A stretch of 64,000 nt of DNA, taken from positions 1 through 64,000 of the forward strand of contig NZ_JACJKA010000004.1 of NCBI RefSeq assembly GCF_016900355.1. Direction: 5' to 3'. This DNA comes from Bacteroides mediterraneensis (GTDB lineage Bacteria; Bacteroidota; Bacteroidia; Bacteroidales; Bacteroidaceae). Each line of letters opens with the position of its first letter. Within the stretch, counting starts at the first letter, position 1. Position numbers and translations under genes: made by a program. Of this stretch, positions 30,941-40,025 are shown piece by piece. The notes beneath the pieces were generated by a model. The model had not been told where the DNA came from. It worked only from the letters and a program-made list of their open reading frames with translations, and did not search any database.

Positions 30941-32653
30941 TTAATGTAATCCTCTTCTCTTTAAATACTCAATTAACTTTTGAGGTTCATCTGTTTGAAT
31001 CATACGAGCCCCCAACTCATCTATTAAATATCCAAATCCTGCATCAGGATTCTCTAAAGATATTACATCATCATGGCCACCGTTCCTGCCTTTCAAAGAG
31101 TTATACCAAATTAAAGATTGATAATTAATCAGCCGTACAGCTTTTTTAGGTAAAGGATTGGTAACTTCATTAAAACCTAATTCAAAAGCAACAGGAGACA
31201 TACCATCAACAAATTCTACCATAGCATCTTCAGCACCCTTATTGTCCAACCGAATCATTGGCATGTAAATCACGTCATCCAGATATTTTCCAAATTTAGT
31301 TTGAACATCTGCCAAAGGATGTAATCCTTTCATTATAGCAATATCCAGTGTGCCAGTTTCCTTTAACAAATCAACTACTTGGTTAAAGAAACGATCTGAT
31401 TTATCTAAGTTTAACATAATCCTTCCTTGTGCCAAAAGCAATGCTTCTTTTAATGTAGGAACTTTATAATTCGTAAGCTTACCTTCATAATCCTTCAAAT
31501 TTAACTTCTGAATATCGCTAAACATAGTTTCTGCAATAATTCCATGTCCATTAGTCGTACGGTCAAGTGTTTCATCATGCATTAATATCAAGACACCATC
31601 TTTCGTTCGTTGTACATCTATCTCGACCACATCTCCTCCCATCTCTATAATACTATTGATAGCATCCAAAGAATTTTCAGGAAAATGCTTCCAGTCTCCT
31701 CTATGTGCTACTACATGTACATAGGACTGATTTCTGTCCAACAAATTCTTCCGAACATACCCAGAATTATTTATAAATTTATTGTTTAATCTCAAATATT
31801 CAATAAGTTCTTTCGGTCTATCAGTCTGAATAAAAGAAGCACCCATTTTCAAGACCTCTCCCCAAACCTGATCTTTTTCATTTTTTTCTACCGCACGGTC
31901 ATCATTCAACCCTCCACAAAGTGATGGCCATAATGTATTTATCCACACTTTAGCTCCCGATGCCTGAATCAAGTTTAATACCTTTTCTACTTGTGCATCT
32001 TTCTTCTGAAAACAAACTTCAAATGCTTGCGGGTGAAGATTTTTAATATAATCCTCCACAAATGTCACCGCATTTGGACGATTTGCATCTACTATCGGCA
32101 TAAAATAAAGATCTTTTACGACCTCTTTATTTTCCTCATTTACAGTTTCAAAAGGCAAACCAGATTTTATAATAACCTGTTGAGTAGTCTGTGTCTTTTC
32201 CAAAACTTTTTTTACGTCGGCAAAGAAGTCATATCCTTTATCAATATTAACCCATATTTTTCCTTTTACAACCAACATAGCTTCTTCTAAAGTAGGAATT
32301 GTATGCGTTGTGAGTACTCCTGCCCCATTTTTCAGTCTTAATTGTTTCAATTCAGCTAAAGTATAATCTTCTGGTTTCCCTTTTCCTGAAGTCGTCCGAT
32401 CCAAAGTCTGGTCATGCATTAAGATAAGCACATTGTCTTTAGTTTTCTTAATGTCTATTTCAACCATATTTACCCCCATATCAATGCAATTCTGTATTGC
32501 TTGTATGGAATTTTCCGGAGCATTTCTCCAATCTCCACGATGAGAAACAACAACCGTCTTCCCTTTTTCAAATCGTACTTGTGCAGTCAAACAAGTACAA
32601 TTCATATTGGCTACGAACGCCAATATGAATAACACTATACATTTCTTTATCAT
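30941..32653 (-). CDS. Double-domain glycerophosphodiester phosphodiesterase-family protein
   Basis: An exported protein of 570 residues with two GDPD domains in tandem. After a signal peptide (ending about LTAQ), domain 1 has SHRGDWRNAPENS, MVEIDIKKTKDNVLILMHD and WVNIDKG. Domain 2 has AHRGDWKHFPENS, VVEIDVQRTKDGVLILMHD and MLNLDKS. Each keeps the HRG, E-x-D and H-D catalytic elements; at the third metal-ligand site both show Asp where classic enzymes have Glu. The family hydrolyses glycerophosphodiesters or similar phosphodiester head groups. It follows SusC and SusD directly, so it may act on a phosphorylated or glycerol-phosphate substituted ligand at the surface. A second in-frame ATG at 32674 arises from a 21-bp tandem duplication; 32653 is used. 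Confidence 0.87.
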   Translation of the reverse strand: MIKKCIVLFILAFVANMNCTCLTAQVRFEKGKTVVVSHRGDWRNAPENSIQAIQNCIDMGVNMVEIDIKKTKDNVLILMHDQTLDRTTSGKGKPEDYTLAELKQLRLKNGAGVLTTHTIPTLEEAMLVVKGKIWVNIDKGYDFFADVKKVLEKTQTTQQVIIKSGLPFETVNEENKEVVKDLYFMPIVDANRPNAVTFVEDYIKNLHPQAFEVCFQKKDAQVEKVLNLIQASGAKVWINTLWPSLCGGLNDDRAVEKNEKDQVWGEVLKMGASFIQTDRPKELIEYLRLNNKFINNSGYVRKNLLDRNQSYVHVVAHRGDWKHFPENSLDAINSIIEMGGDVVEIDVQRTKDGVLILMHDETLDRTTNGHGIIAETMFSDIQKLNLKDYEGKLTNYKVPTLKEALLLAQGRIMLNLDKSDRFFNQVVDLLKETGTLDIAIMKGLHPLADVQTKFGKYLDDVIYMPMIRLDNKGAEDAMVEFVDGMSPVAFELGFNEVTNPLPKKAVRLINYQSLIWYNSLKGRNGGHDDVISLENPDAGFGYLIDELGARMIQTDEPQKLIEYLKRRGLH

Positions 32654-32686
32654 ATAACAATTAGTCTTTATCATATAACAATTAGT
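32645..32686. repeat. Perfect 21-bp tandem duplication at the GDPD start
   Basis: Two identical adjacent 21-bp copies (32645-32665 and 32666-32686) cover the GDPD start codon and the end of the susD gene. The susD stop (32682-32684) lies in the outer copy. Because 21 is a multiple of three, it adds a second in-frame ATG and seven codons. Confidence 0.8.
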
Positions 32687-34106
32687 TATAACCCAAATTT
32701 TGTTTAATACTTGAATCGGTATCTATTTGTGACAACGGAATTGGTTGAACCAAATTATTCTCGTTTACAGTTACTCCATTATATCCTGTCGTTTTCTGGA
32801 AATATGCAGTCATTACTTCTACAGCCTTTCCTGTACGAATCAAGTCAAACCAACGATGTCCTTCACAAACAAGTTCCTTTCTACGTTCAGTAGCAATTTC
32901 CTCAAGTAATTCATCTTTGTCTGTATAATTTGTATATGACAAATTATCAATCGCTCTTCCTCTTACCGCTTCCAAACAATCATTTGCCAAATCCATGTCA
33001 TCCTGCAAACCTCTTTGTGCATAACATTCAGCCAACATTAACAAAACATCTGCATAGCGAAGAACCACCGCATTACTTCCACAATCTTCAACGACCTCCG
33101 AAGTCTGCTTTATTTTATTAGAAACCAGATGAACCGTTGTCCTTTTCAGGTAAGCAGTTTTACGTTTGTCATTATCTGCAAATAAGGCATATACTTCTTC
33201 CGTGGGTAAATTATGTCCCTTTGCTCCATTTATGGTACCCGAAGGGCTGAACATTCTTAAAGCATCACTACCCTCTGAGTTTCCATTTAATCCGGATTCA
33301 AACTGCACATCAAAAAGGATTTCTTTATTCCCCTTATTATTCGTATCAAATATCATATCTGGATCATCAAGCAAACCATACCGTGGATTTTGCTTTACAG
33401 CTTCCAACTGAGGTATTGCACTCGCATAATCACCCAAAGTCAAATAGACTTTTCCCAGCAATCCTTGTGCGGCAGGTTTACAAGCACGCTCTTTTATCGA
33501 ATTTTCATCCTGCATCAGCTTAATAGCATCAGTCAAGTCATCTACAATTGCCTTGTAAACTTCTTCCTTCTTCGTACGTCCCTGACCAAAATACTCATTC
33601 GTATCCACAGTTTCTTTTGTTACTAAAGGAACATCCCCAAATATCCGAACCAAATTAAAATACATCAGTGCACGAAGAAACTTCATTTCTCCTTTTACCT
33701 GGTTACGTTCCACGTCTTCCATCTCTACAGCATCGATCCGATTCAAGATAACATTACACTGCTGGATTCCGATATAGTTATGCCGCCAAGAATCTGCTAC
33801 AACAGAATTAGATGATGTCATATTAAACTCATCCAATTGTCCGTAGTTACCGCCATCATTAGCTGGCACTTCATCCCAAGTATTATCAGAAGGCAATTCT
33901 CCCAACACATAATTGGCAATACCATATTGTCCACTATATTGTAAAGTGGCATACGCTGCGTTCACTCCTTGAAGAATTTGTTCTTCGTTCGTAAAATAAT
34001 TATTAATTACATTATTGCATTCAGGAGTCAAATCAAGTAAGCTATCAGAACAGCCTACACATAAAGTGCATATTGCAGCACATAATGTCATTTTATAATT
34101 TCTCAT
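32682..34106 (-). CDS. SusD/RagB-family surface glycan-binding lipoprotein
   Basis: A 474-residue outer-membrane lipoprotein that captures ligand and caps the partner SusC transporter. The lipobox Cys19 (TLCVGCSD) is preceded by a short hydrophobic signal. The N-terminal TPR-like helices and the C-terminal ATERRKELVCEGHRWFDLIR motif are typical SusD/RagB. A GTG at 34115 is possible, but the ATG at 34106 gives a normal signal peptide. It follows susC by 20 bases. Somewhat short for the family but complete. Ligand is unknown; the linked GDPD protein hints at phosphodiester-bearing material. Confidence 0.92.
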   Translation of the reverse strand: MRNYKMTLCAAICTLCVGCSDSLLDLTPECNNVINNYFTNEEQILQGVNAAYATLQYSGQYGIANYVLGELPSDNTWDEVPANDGGNYGQLDEFNMTSSNSVVADSWRHNYIGIQQCNVILNRIDAVEMEDVERNQVKGEMKFLRALMYFNLVRIFGDVPLVTKETVDTNEYFGQGRTKKEEVYKAIVDDLTDAIKLMQDENSIKERACKPAAQGLLGKVYLTLGDYASAIPQLEAVKQNPRYGLLDDPDMIFDTNNKGNKEILFDVQFESGLNGNSEGSDALRMFSPSGTINGAKGHNLPTEEVYALFADNDKRKTAYLKRTTVHLVSNKIKQTSEVVEDCGSNAVVLRYADVLLMLAECYAQRGLQDDMDLANDCLEAVRGRAIDNLSYTNYTDKDELLEEIATERRKELVCEGHRWFDLIRTGKAVEVMTAYFQKTTGYNGVTVNENNLVQPIPLSQIDTDSSIKQNLGYN

Positions 34107-34126
34107 AATAAACACTTTCTTAATAA

Positions 34127-37100
34127 TTAAAAACTAACGTTTACTCCAAGTGAAATTGTCCGTGGTACCGGATATACATAATGCTCCTTACCTTGTTCCA
34201 GCAGATTAGTACCTTCTGCGTCAATATTAAAGCCTTTATAAGGAGTTATCATAAATAGATTATTTCCTAATACATAAACCTGCGCACGACTCAATCCCAA
34301 CTTTTTAGTAAATGACTGAGGCAAATTATATGACAGTTTCAGGTTTCTCAACAATAAATAAGAAGCGTCTTTAAACCAGATATTCGAAGTTGCCGCAGCC
34401 TTTCTTGCATTGGAATAATTTGCCATATTCGGAGTTGCATAAGTTCCGTCCGGATTATTTACAGGGTGATAACGATTATCAAAATAGTCTTGAGTTACCA
34501 TCATAAAACCTTCTCCACGTTCAAGAGATTCCAAGGTACTTCCATATTTTTTCTTTCCCAGTTCACTATAGAAATCAAAAGTAAGCTCAAAGTCTTTGTA
34601 GCCAAACACATTATTAAAACCAATGATTGCTTTAGAAGCTGGAGAGCCAAAGCTTTTTTTATCCTTTGAATCTATAATTTTATCTCCATTCAAGTCTGCA
34701 ATAATATAATCTCCAATCTGAGTACCAGCCATAGATGGATATTTCTGCAAATCTTCTTCTGATTTATATATACCTAAGATCTCATATCCATACAATTCAC
34801 TGATAGATTCACCGACTTTCGTAATATTACTTCCAGAAATAATCTGTGTCTGCCCAGGAGCTAACGCCAGTACCTTATTTTTATTTGTAGACAAACTCAG
34901 ACTTGAATTCCAGGATACAGGTCCCAAGTTTACATTCTTTGCAGTAGATAATTTCAATTCAAAACCGACATTCCGTATTTCTCCAATATTCTGCAATGAA
35001 GTTGCATATCCACTCTGTTCAGGAACAGGCACTTCAAGTAACAAGTCCTGAGTATTTGCTACATAAAAATCAGCATTTACACCTAAATATTCAAACAAAG
35101 TCAAGTCTAATCCAATATTATATGTAGAAGTCATCTCCCATGACAAATCAGCATTAGGAGATTCTGATATAATCGTACCCGGAGCAATAGTCCCTCCATT
35201 AATATAATCCGCACTTCCCATTATAGCTTGTGCACCAAAATTTGGAATCTGATTGTTTCCTGATTTTCCCCAACTGGCACGCAATTTCGCATACTCAACT
35301 ACAGGGTTTCCTTTCATAAAATCCTCACCAGAAATCAACCAAGCAGCAGAAACAGCCGGGAACACTCCCCATTTGCTATTCTTACCAAAACGCGACGAAC
35401 CATCCCATCTGACAGACGCATTAAGCATATATTTATTCATATAGTTATAGTTCAAACGGGAAAAATACGAAATCATCGCCCAGCTATATTGATCAGGAGT
35501 AATCTTAAAGCTACTTCCACCTGCAATATTCTCAATAGAATCATCTGAAAAACCAGAAGCTACAATATTTACTGCTGTATATTCCTCTTTCTGATAAGAT
35601 TGCCCCAACAGAAACTGAATATTATTAGTATTATTAAACAATGACTTGTTAAATGTCAAGGTATTCTCTATCAAATAATTCAAAGTTTCACCCCTTCCTT
35701 GAGAAGACTCTGTAGGTTTCGGGGCAGAAACACGATAAGCACCTAAAGATGAAGGATTAAAATAATTCGAAGTTAAAGAATTATAGTCTGATCCCAAATT
35801 AATTTTATAGCGTAAGAAATCAAACAATTTGACCTCCGTGTAAAAATTTCCGAAAATACGAGTCCGTTTTTTATTATTTGTTATCATATTAGCCCATGCC
35901 ACCGGATTCTCACAAAGAGCTCCATCCGATTCCTGATTAGCTGCAATCTGTTCAGAAATAGCATAACTTCCATCCTCATTGTAGGGAGAGAAAAATGGAT
36001 AACTAATAGAAGCCAGACCTATCAATGTTCCTCCCCATGTTCCAGAGGATGCAAATTCATTTGTACGTGTATACGAAGGAGACATCGATAATCCCATCGT
36101 TATATATTCATTAGGATTAAATCTCATATTCAAGTTAGCAGAAAACTTATCCATATCAGAGCCTATAAGAATACCATCCTGCTTTATGTAGCCACCTGCA
36201 AAAGAATAAGACATTTTTTCTGTTCCGCCATTGACAGCTACATTATAATCCTGAATAGGTGCAATACGAAATATCTCATCATACCAATCTGTATTGGTTA
36301 ACCCTGGTTCTCCATTCAAATAAGGAATTATATAATCTGGTATTAATTCACGTTTAGAAGCTCCCTTGCTTCTACGCACCTCATTACTATCTGATTCACT
36401 TCTATGCAATGGATCTTTATTCACATACCCTGTATTGCGGGCTTCTTTCAAGAATTGAGCAAAATCATAAGCATCCACCAGTTCTACTCTATCTGAACGC
36501 TGCTGAATCCCATAATTTACAGATAATGTCACAGTGGGTTTTCCAGTCTTACCTCCTTTTGTAGTAATCATTATAATACCATTTGAACCTCTTGAACCGT
36601 AAATCGCTGTAGAAGCAGCATCTTTTAATATTTCAATAGATTCAATCGCATTCGGATTAATACTATTTATATCTGAACCTTCGGAAAGAGGGAAACCATC
36701 CACAACAATCAAAGGAGAGTTTCCAGCTGTCAATGTGCCAATTCCTCTCACTCGAATCTGAGGATTACTTCCAGGATCTCCAGTAGACTGAATTATCTGA
36801 ATTCCAGTAGCCTTTCCAGACAATGAGTTTGCAAAGTTTGTTGACGGATAATTTTGAATATCAGTAGATTTTACAGAGGCAATAGATCCTGTATTACTTT
36901 TAGTCGTAGTCGTACCATATCCAATAACTACCACTTCATTCAATTCTTTTGTATCTTCTTGCAGAATAATGTTAAGTTGTGACTTACCTCCAACTTTTAT
37001 TTCCTGACTTTTATAACCAATATAACTAATTACCAATGTAGCATTCTTCTCATTAATTTCAAGGCTAAATTTCCCATCTACATCTGTAACCGTACCATTC

Positions 37101-37237
37101 GTTGTACCCTTTTCCATAATTGTCGCCCCGATAATACTTTCTTTGTAAGAATCCAGGACGATTCCCCTAATATTTCTAGCTTGTGCATTCATTATTAACA
37201 AACACAAACCAAAAACTAAAAACAACCTTTGCTTCAT
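34127..37237 (-). CDS. SusC/RagA-family TonB-dependent transporter
   Basis: A 1036-residue outer-membrane receptor that imports large ligands with energy from TonB. It has a signal peptide (about 1-20), then a carboxypeptidase-regulatory-like domain (IRGIVLDSYKESIIGATIMEKG). The plug domain includes the SusC signature VVVIGYGT, RIRVRGIGT-like NPQIRVRGIGTL and IEILKDAASTAIYGSRGSNG. A beta-barrel follows, ending in aromatic SLGVNVSF. There is no N-terminal STN signalling domain, so no anti-sigma link is expected. It begins the unit SusC-SusD-GDPD behind a consensus promoter. The coding sequence is visibly more AT-rich than the neighbouring GH20 and metG genes. Confidence 0.93.
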   Translation of the reverse strand: MKQRLFLVFGLCLLIMNAQARNIRGIVLDSYKESIIGATIMEKGTTNGTVTDVDGKFSLEINEKNATLVISYIGYKSQEIKVGGKSQLNIILQEDTKELNEVVVIGYGTTTTKSNTGSIASVKSTDIQNYPSTNFANSLSGKATGIQIIQSTGDPGSNPQIRVRGIGTLTAGNSPLIVVDGFPLSEGSDINSINPNAIESIEILKDAASTAIYGSRGSNGIIMITTKGGKTGKPTVTLSVNYGIQQRSDRVELVDAYDFAQFLKEARNTGYVNKDPLHRSESDSNEVRRSKGASKRELIPDYIIPYLNGEPGLTNTDWYDEIFRIAPIQDYNVAVNGGTEKMSYSFAGGYIKQDGILIGSDMDKFSANLNMRFNPNEYITMGLSMSPSYTRTNEFASSGTWGGTLIGLASISYPFFSPYNEDGSYAISEQIAANQESDGALCENPVAWANMITNNKKRTRIFGNFYTEVKLFDFLRYKINLGSDYNSLTSNYFNPSSLGAYRVSAPKPTESSQGRGETLNYLIENTLTFNKSLFNNTNNIQFLLGQSYQKEEYTAVNIVASGFSDDSIENIAGGSSFKITPDQYSWAMISYFSRLNYNYMNKYMLNASVRWDGSSRFGKNSKWGVFPAVSAAWLISGEDFMKGNPVVEYAKLRASWGKSGNNQIPNFGAQAIMGSADYINGGTIAPGTIISESPNADLSWEMTSTYNIGLDLTLFEYLGVNADFYVANTQDLLLEVPVPEQSGYATSLQNIGEIRNVGFELKLSTAKNVNLGPVSWNSSLSLSTNKNKVLALAPGQTQIISGSNITKVGESISELYGYEILGIYKSEEDLQKYPSMAGTQIGDYIIADLNGDKIIDSKDKKSFGSPASKAIIGFNNVFGYKDFELTFDFYSELGKKKYGSTLESLERGEGFMMVTQDYFDNRYHPVNNPDGTYATPNMANYSNARKAAATSNIWFKDASYLLLRNLKLSYNLPQSFTKKLGLSRAQVYVLGNNLFMITPYKGFNIDAEGTNLLEQGKEHYVYPVPRTISLGVNVSF

Positions 37238-37288
37238 GCTTTAATAGTTTAATGTAATAATATTTTAGTTTGTTCAATTTTACCGCCG

Positions 37289-37296
37289 CAAAGGTA
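37289..37296 (-). promoter_or_regulatory. SusC-SusD-GDPD operon promoter -7 element
   Basis: TACCTTTG on the minus strand, a consensus -7 element 52 bases before the susC ATG. A TTG at 37313-37311 is 14 bases upstream, closer than usual for -33. Confidence 0.6.
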
Positions 37297-37611
37297 TTTT
37301 AGGCCTATTACAAGTTAATTACGAAAAAAATACCAAATCTTTACAAACGAAATAAGAAATGATGAACAATATACCTACCCTTACACAAGTCCAAACTTTC
37401 TATTAATCCACATATAAATCTAACATTCATGAATAATTTTCAAATATTTTTATCGGCAATAATATGAAATCATAAATTTACGGTCTTAGCCTTTCTACAT
37501 TAGAGGATTTAATAGATATAATATTCCTATTGAACTAATATTTTTGTCACGCACACATTTTATCAAACTTTCAGATATATTTTTCAGAATCTCTCAACAA
37601 ATTCTTTGTTT

Positions 37612-37695
37612 CACAGTGCGGGATTTGTATTTCACACTGTGAAATATATATCCCACACTGTGGGTTTTGTATCCCACAGTGTGAAACAGAGAATT
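37612..37695. repeat. Four-unit 21-bp palindrome array
   Basis: CACA(G/C)TG cores begin at 37612, 37633, 37654 and 37675, exactly 21 bp apart. Each core is flanked by TTT or (T)CC on the left and GGG or AAA on the right. This gives TTTCACACTGTGAAA, CCCACACTGTGGG and two mixed versions. The 21-bp period equals two DNA turns, so all sites would face the same side. Confidence 0.8.
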
Positions 37696-37828
37696 TATTA
37701 TTAACGTTTTAAAATACTCTTCAATACAAAAACAACTTTACCTACAAGCATTTACTTCTATATCTTAAAACCATCCTCGAAAAATTCGCTTCGCACGCCG
37801 CAAAAAAGAATAATTTCCAAATAAATCG

Positions 37829-37836
37829 TATCTTTG
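37829..37836 (+). promoter_or_regulatory. metG promoter -7 element
   Basis: TATCTTTG, a consensus -7 element, ending 41 bases before the metG ATG. Confidence 0.65.
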
Positions 37837-37877
37837 CACATCGTAAGGTTGCAACTTAGAATAAACTATATACGTAT

Positions 37878-39920
37878 ATGGAAAAGAAATTCAAACGGAC
37901 GACCGTGACATCGGCACTGCCCTATGCCAACGGCCCGGTCCATATCGGCCATCTGGCAGGTGTTTACGTACCGGCCGATATTTATGTGCGCTACCTGCGC
38001 CTGAAAAAAGAGGATGTGCTCTTTATTGGTGGTTCTGACGAACACGGGGTGCCCATCACCATCCGTGCCAAGAAGGAAGGCGTCAGCCCACAGGACATTG
38101 TGGACCGCTACCACACCCTCATCAAGAATTCTTTCAAGGAATTTGGTATCTCATTCGATGTGTACGGACGTACTTCTTCTCCGACGCATCACCAAATGGC
38201 TTCTGATTTCTTCCGCAAACTGTACGACAAGCATGAGTTCATCGAAAAGACTTCCATGCAGTATTACGACGAGGAAGCACATACCTTCCTGGCCGACCGT
38301 TACATCACGGGAGAATGTCCGCGCTGCCATGCACAGGGCGCCTACGGTGACCAGTGCGAGAAATGCGGCAGCACCCTGTCACCTACCGAACTGATCAACC
38401 CGAAGAGTGCCATTAGCGGAAGCCAGCCGGTCATGAAGGAAACCAAACACTGGTACCTACCGCTGGACAAACACGAAGGATGGCTGCGCAAATGGATTCT
38501 GGAAGACCACAAGGAATGGCGTCCGAACGTGTACGGACAGTGCAAAAGCTGGCTGGACATGGGACTTCAGCCGCGTGCCGTGAGCCGTGACCTCGACTGG
38601 GGTATCCCAGTACCGGTAGAAGGTGCAGAAGGCAAAGTGCTCTACGTTTGGTTCGATGCGCCTATCGGTTATATCTCCAATACCAAGGAACTGCTGCCAG
38701 ATTCATGGGAAAAATGGTGGAAAGACCCTGAAACCCGCCTGATTCATTTCATTGGAAAAGACAACATCGTGTTCCACTGCATCGTGTTCCCAGCCATGCT
38801 GAAAGCTGAAGGAAGCTACATTCTTCCGGACAACGTACCGGCTAACGAGTTCCTGAACCTGGAAGGCGACAAAATCTCTACTTCCCGCAACTGGGCCGTA
38901 TGGTTGCACGAATACCTGCAGGACTTCCCGGGCAAACAGGATGTGCTGCGTTACGTGCTGACAGCCAACGCCCCGGAAACCAAAGACAACGACTTCACTT
39001 GGAAAGATTTCCAGGCTCGTAACAACAACGAACTGGTGGCTGTATACGGAAACTTCGTGAACCGGGCCATGGTACTGACACACAAATATTTTGACGGAAA
39101 AGTGCCGGCTTGCGGCGAACTGAACGACTACGACCGTGACACCCTGAAAGAATTTGCCGACGTCAAAGCAGAAGTAGAAAAACTGCTGGATGTATTCAAG
39201 TTCCGCGATGCACAGAAGGAAGCCATGAACCTGGCCCGCATCGGAAACAAATACCTGGCTGATACTGAACCTTGGAAACTGGCCAAGACCGACATGGGAC
39301 GGGTAGCTACTATCCTGAACATTGCCCTGCAGCTGGTTGCCAACTTGTCTATCGCTTTCGAACCATTCCTGCCGTTCAGCTCTGAAAAACTGCGCAAGAT
39401 GCTGAACCTGGAAAGCTTCGACTGGGAGCAGCTGGGACGTACCGACCTGTTAGCAGAAGGCCATCAATTGAACAAGCCGGAACTGCTGTTCGAAAAGATT
39501 GAAGATGATGTGATTCAGGCACAGGTGGACAAACTGCTGGCTACCAAGAAAGCCAACGAGGCTGCCAACTACAAGGCCAACCCCATCAAACCGACCATCT
39601 CGTTCGAAGAATTTGAAAAGCTGGACATCCGTGTAGGTACCGTATTGGAATGTGAAAACGTGCCCAAGATGAAGAAGCTGCTGAAATTCAAGATTGCCGA
39701 CGGACTGGAAAACCGTACCATCGTCAGCGGAATTGCCCAGCACTACAAACCGGAAGAACTGGTAGGCAAACAGGTGCTGTTCATCGCCAACTTGGCTCCG
39801 CGTCAGTTCAAGAACGGACTGGTAAGTGAAGGTATGATTCTCAGTGCAGAAAACTTCGACGGCTCTTTGTCCGTGACGACCACTTTGAACGAAGTAAAAC
39901 CGGGAAGTGAGGTAAAATAA
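37878..39920 (+). CDS. metG: Methionyl-tRNA synthetase
   Basis: A 680-residue class I synthetase that charges tRNA-Met. The HIGH-type motif is [12 protein letters not shown], the KMSKS-type loop is DKISTSRNW, and the zinc knuckle [18 protein letters not shown] has two CxxC pairs. The C-terminal ~110 residues form the EMAP/Trbp111-like tRNA-binding domain ([15 protein letters not shown]), which dimerises the enzyme. Length and all motifs are standard for the dimeric type. It has its own promoter and is followed by a hairpin; its GC content and codon use contrast with the AT-rich locus on its left. Confidence 0.97.
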   Translation: MEKKFKRTTVTSALPYANGPVHIGHLAGVYVPADIYVRYLRLKKEDVLFIGGSDEHGVPITIRAKKEGVSPQDIVDRYHTLIKNSFKEFGISFDVYGRTSSPTHHQMASDFFRKLYDKHEFIEKTSMQYYDEEAHTFLADRYITGECPRCHAQGAYGDQCEKCGSTLSPTELINPKSAISGSQPVMKETKHWYLPLDKHEGWLRKWILEDHKEWRPNVYGQCKSWLDMGLQPRAVSRDLDWGIPVPVEGAEGKVLYVWFDAPIGYISNTKELLPDSWEKWWKDPETRLIHFIGKDNIVFHCIVFPAMLKAEGSYILPDNVPANEFLNLEGDKISTSRNWAVWLHEYLQDFPGKQDVLRYVLTANAPETKDNDFTWKDFQARNNNELVAVYGNFVNRAMVLTHKYFDGKVPACGELNDYDRDTLKEFADVKAEVEKLLDVFKFRDAQKEAMNLARIGNKYLADTEPWKLAKTDMGRVATILNIALQLVANLSIAFEPFLPFSSEKLRKMLNLESFDWEQLGRTDLLAEGHQLNKPELLFEKIEDDVIQAQVDKLLATKKANEAANYKANPIKPTISFEEFEKLDIRVGTVLECENVPKMKKLLKFKIADGLENRTIVSGIAQHYKPEELVGKQVLFIANLAPRQFKNGLVSEGMILSAENFDGSLSVTTTLNEVKPGSEVK

Positions 39921-39958
39921 TCCCGCTTCTCCTACTCCATTTTATATACTGACAGACA

Positions 39959-39997
39959 CACGCAGATTTCCCTGGCCCACCCATGGAGGTCTGCGTG
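39959..39997 (+). terminator. Hairpin terminator after metG
   Basis: CACGCAGATTTCC (39959-39971) pairs with GGAGGTCTGCGTG (39985-39997), including two G-U pairs, and is followed by GTTTGTT. The U-run is imperfect, so partial read-through into the glycan cluster is possible. Confidence 0.55.
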
Positions 39998-40025
39998 GTT
40001 TGTTCCATTACATCTAAAAACGAGC

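Larger units (their letters stand above)
37238..37877. other. Long divergent intergenic region, susC / metG
   Basis: About 640 AT-rich bases without a gene. The susC promoter is near 37289-37296, the metG promoter near 37829-37836, and a periodic palindrome array at 37612-37695 lies between. Nothing else was recognised. Confidence 0.7.

Noticed and set aside
37612-37695. CRISPR array
   Set aside because: The period of 21 bp leaves no spacers of normal length, there are only four units, and no cas gene is present.
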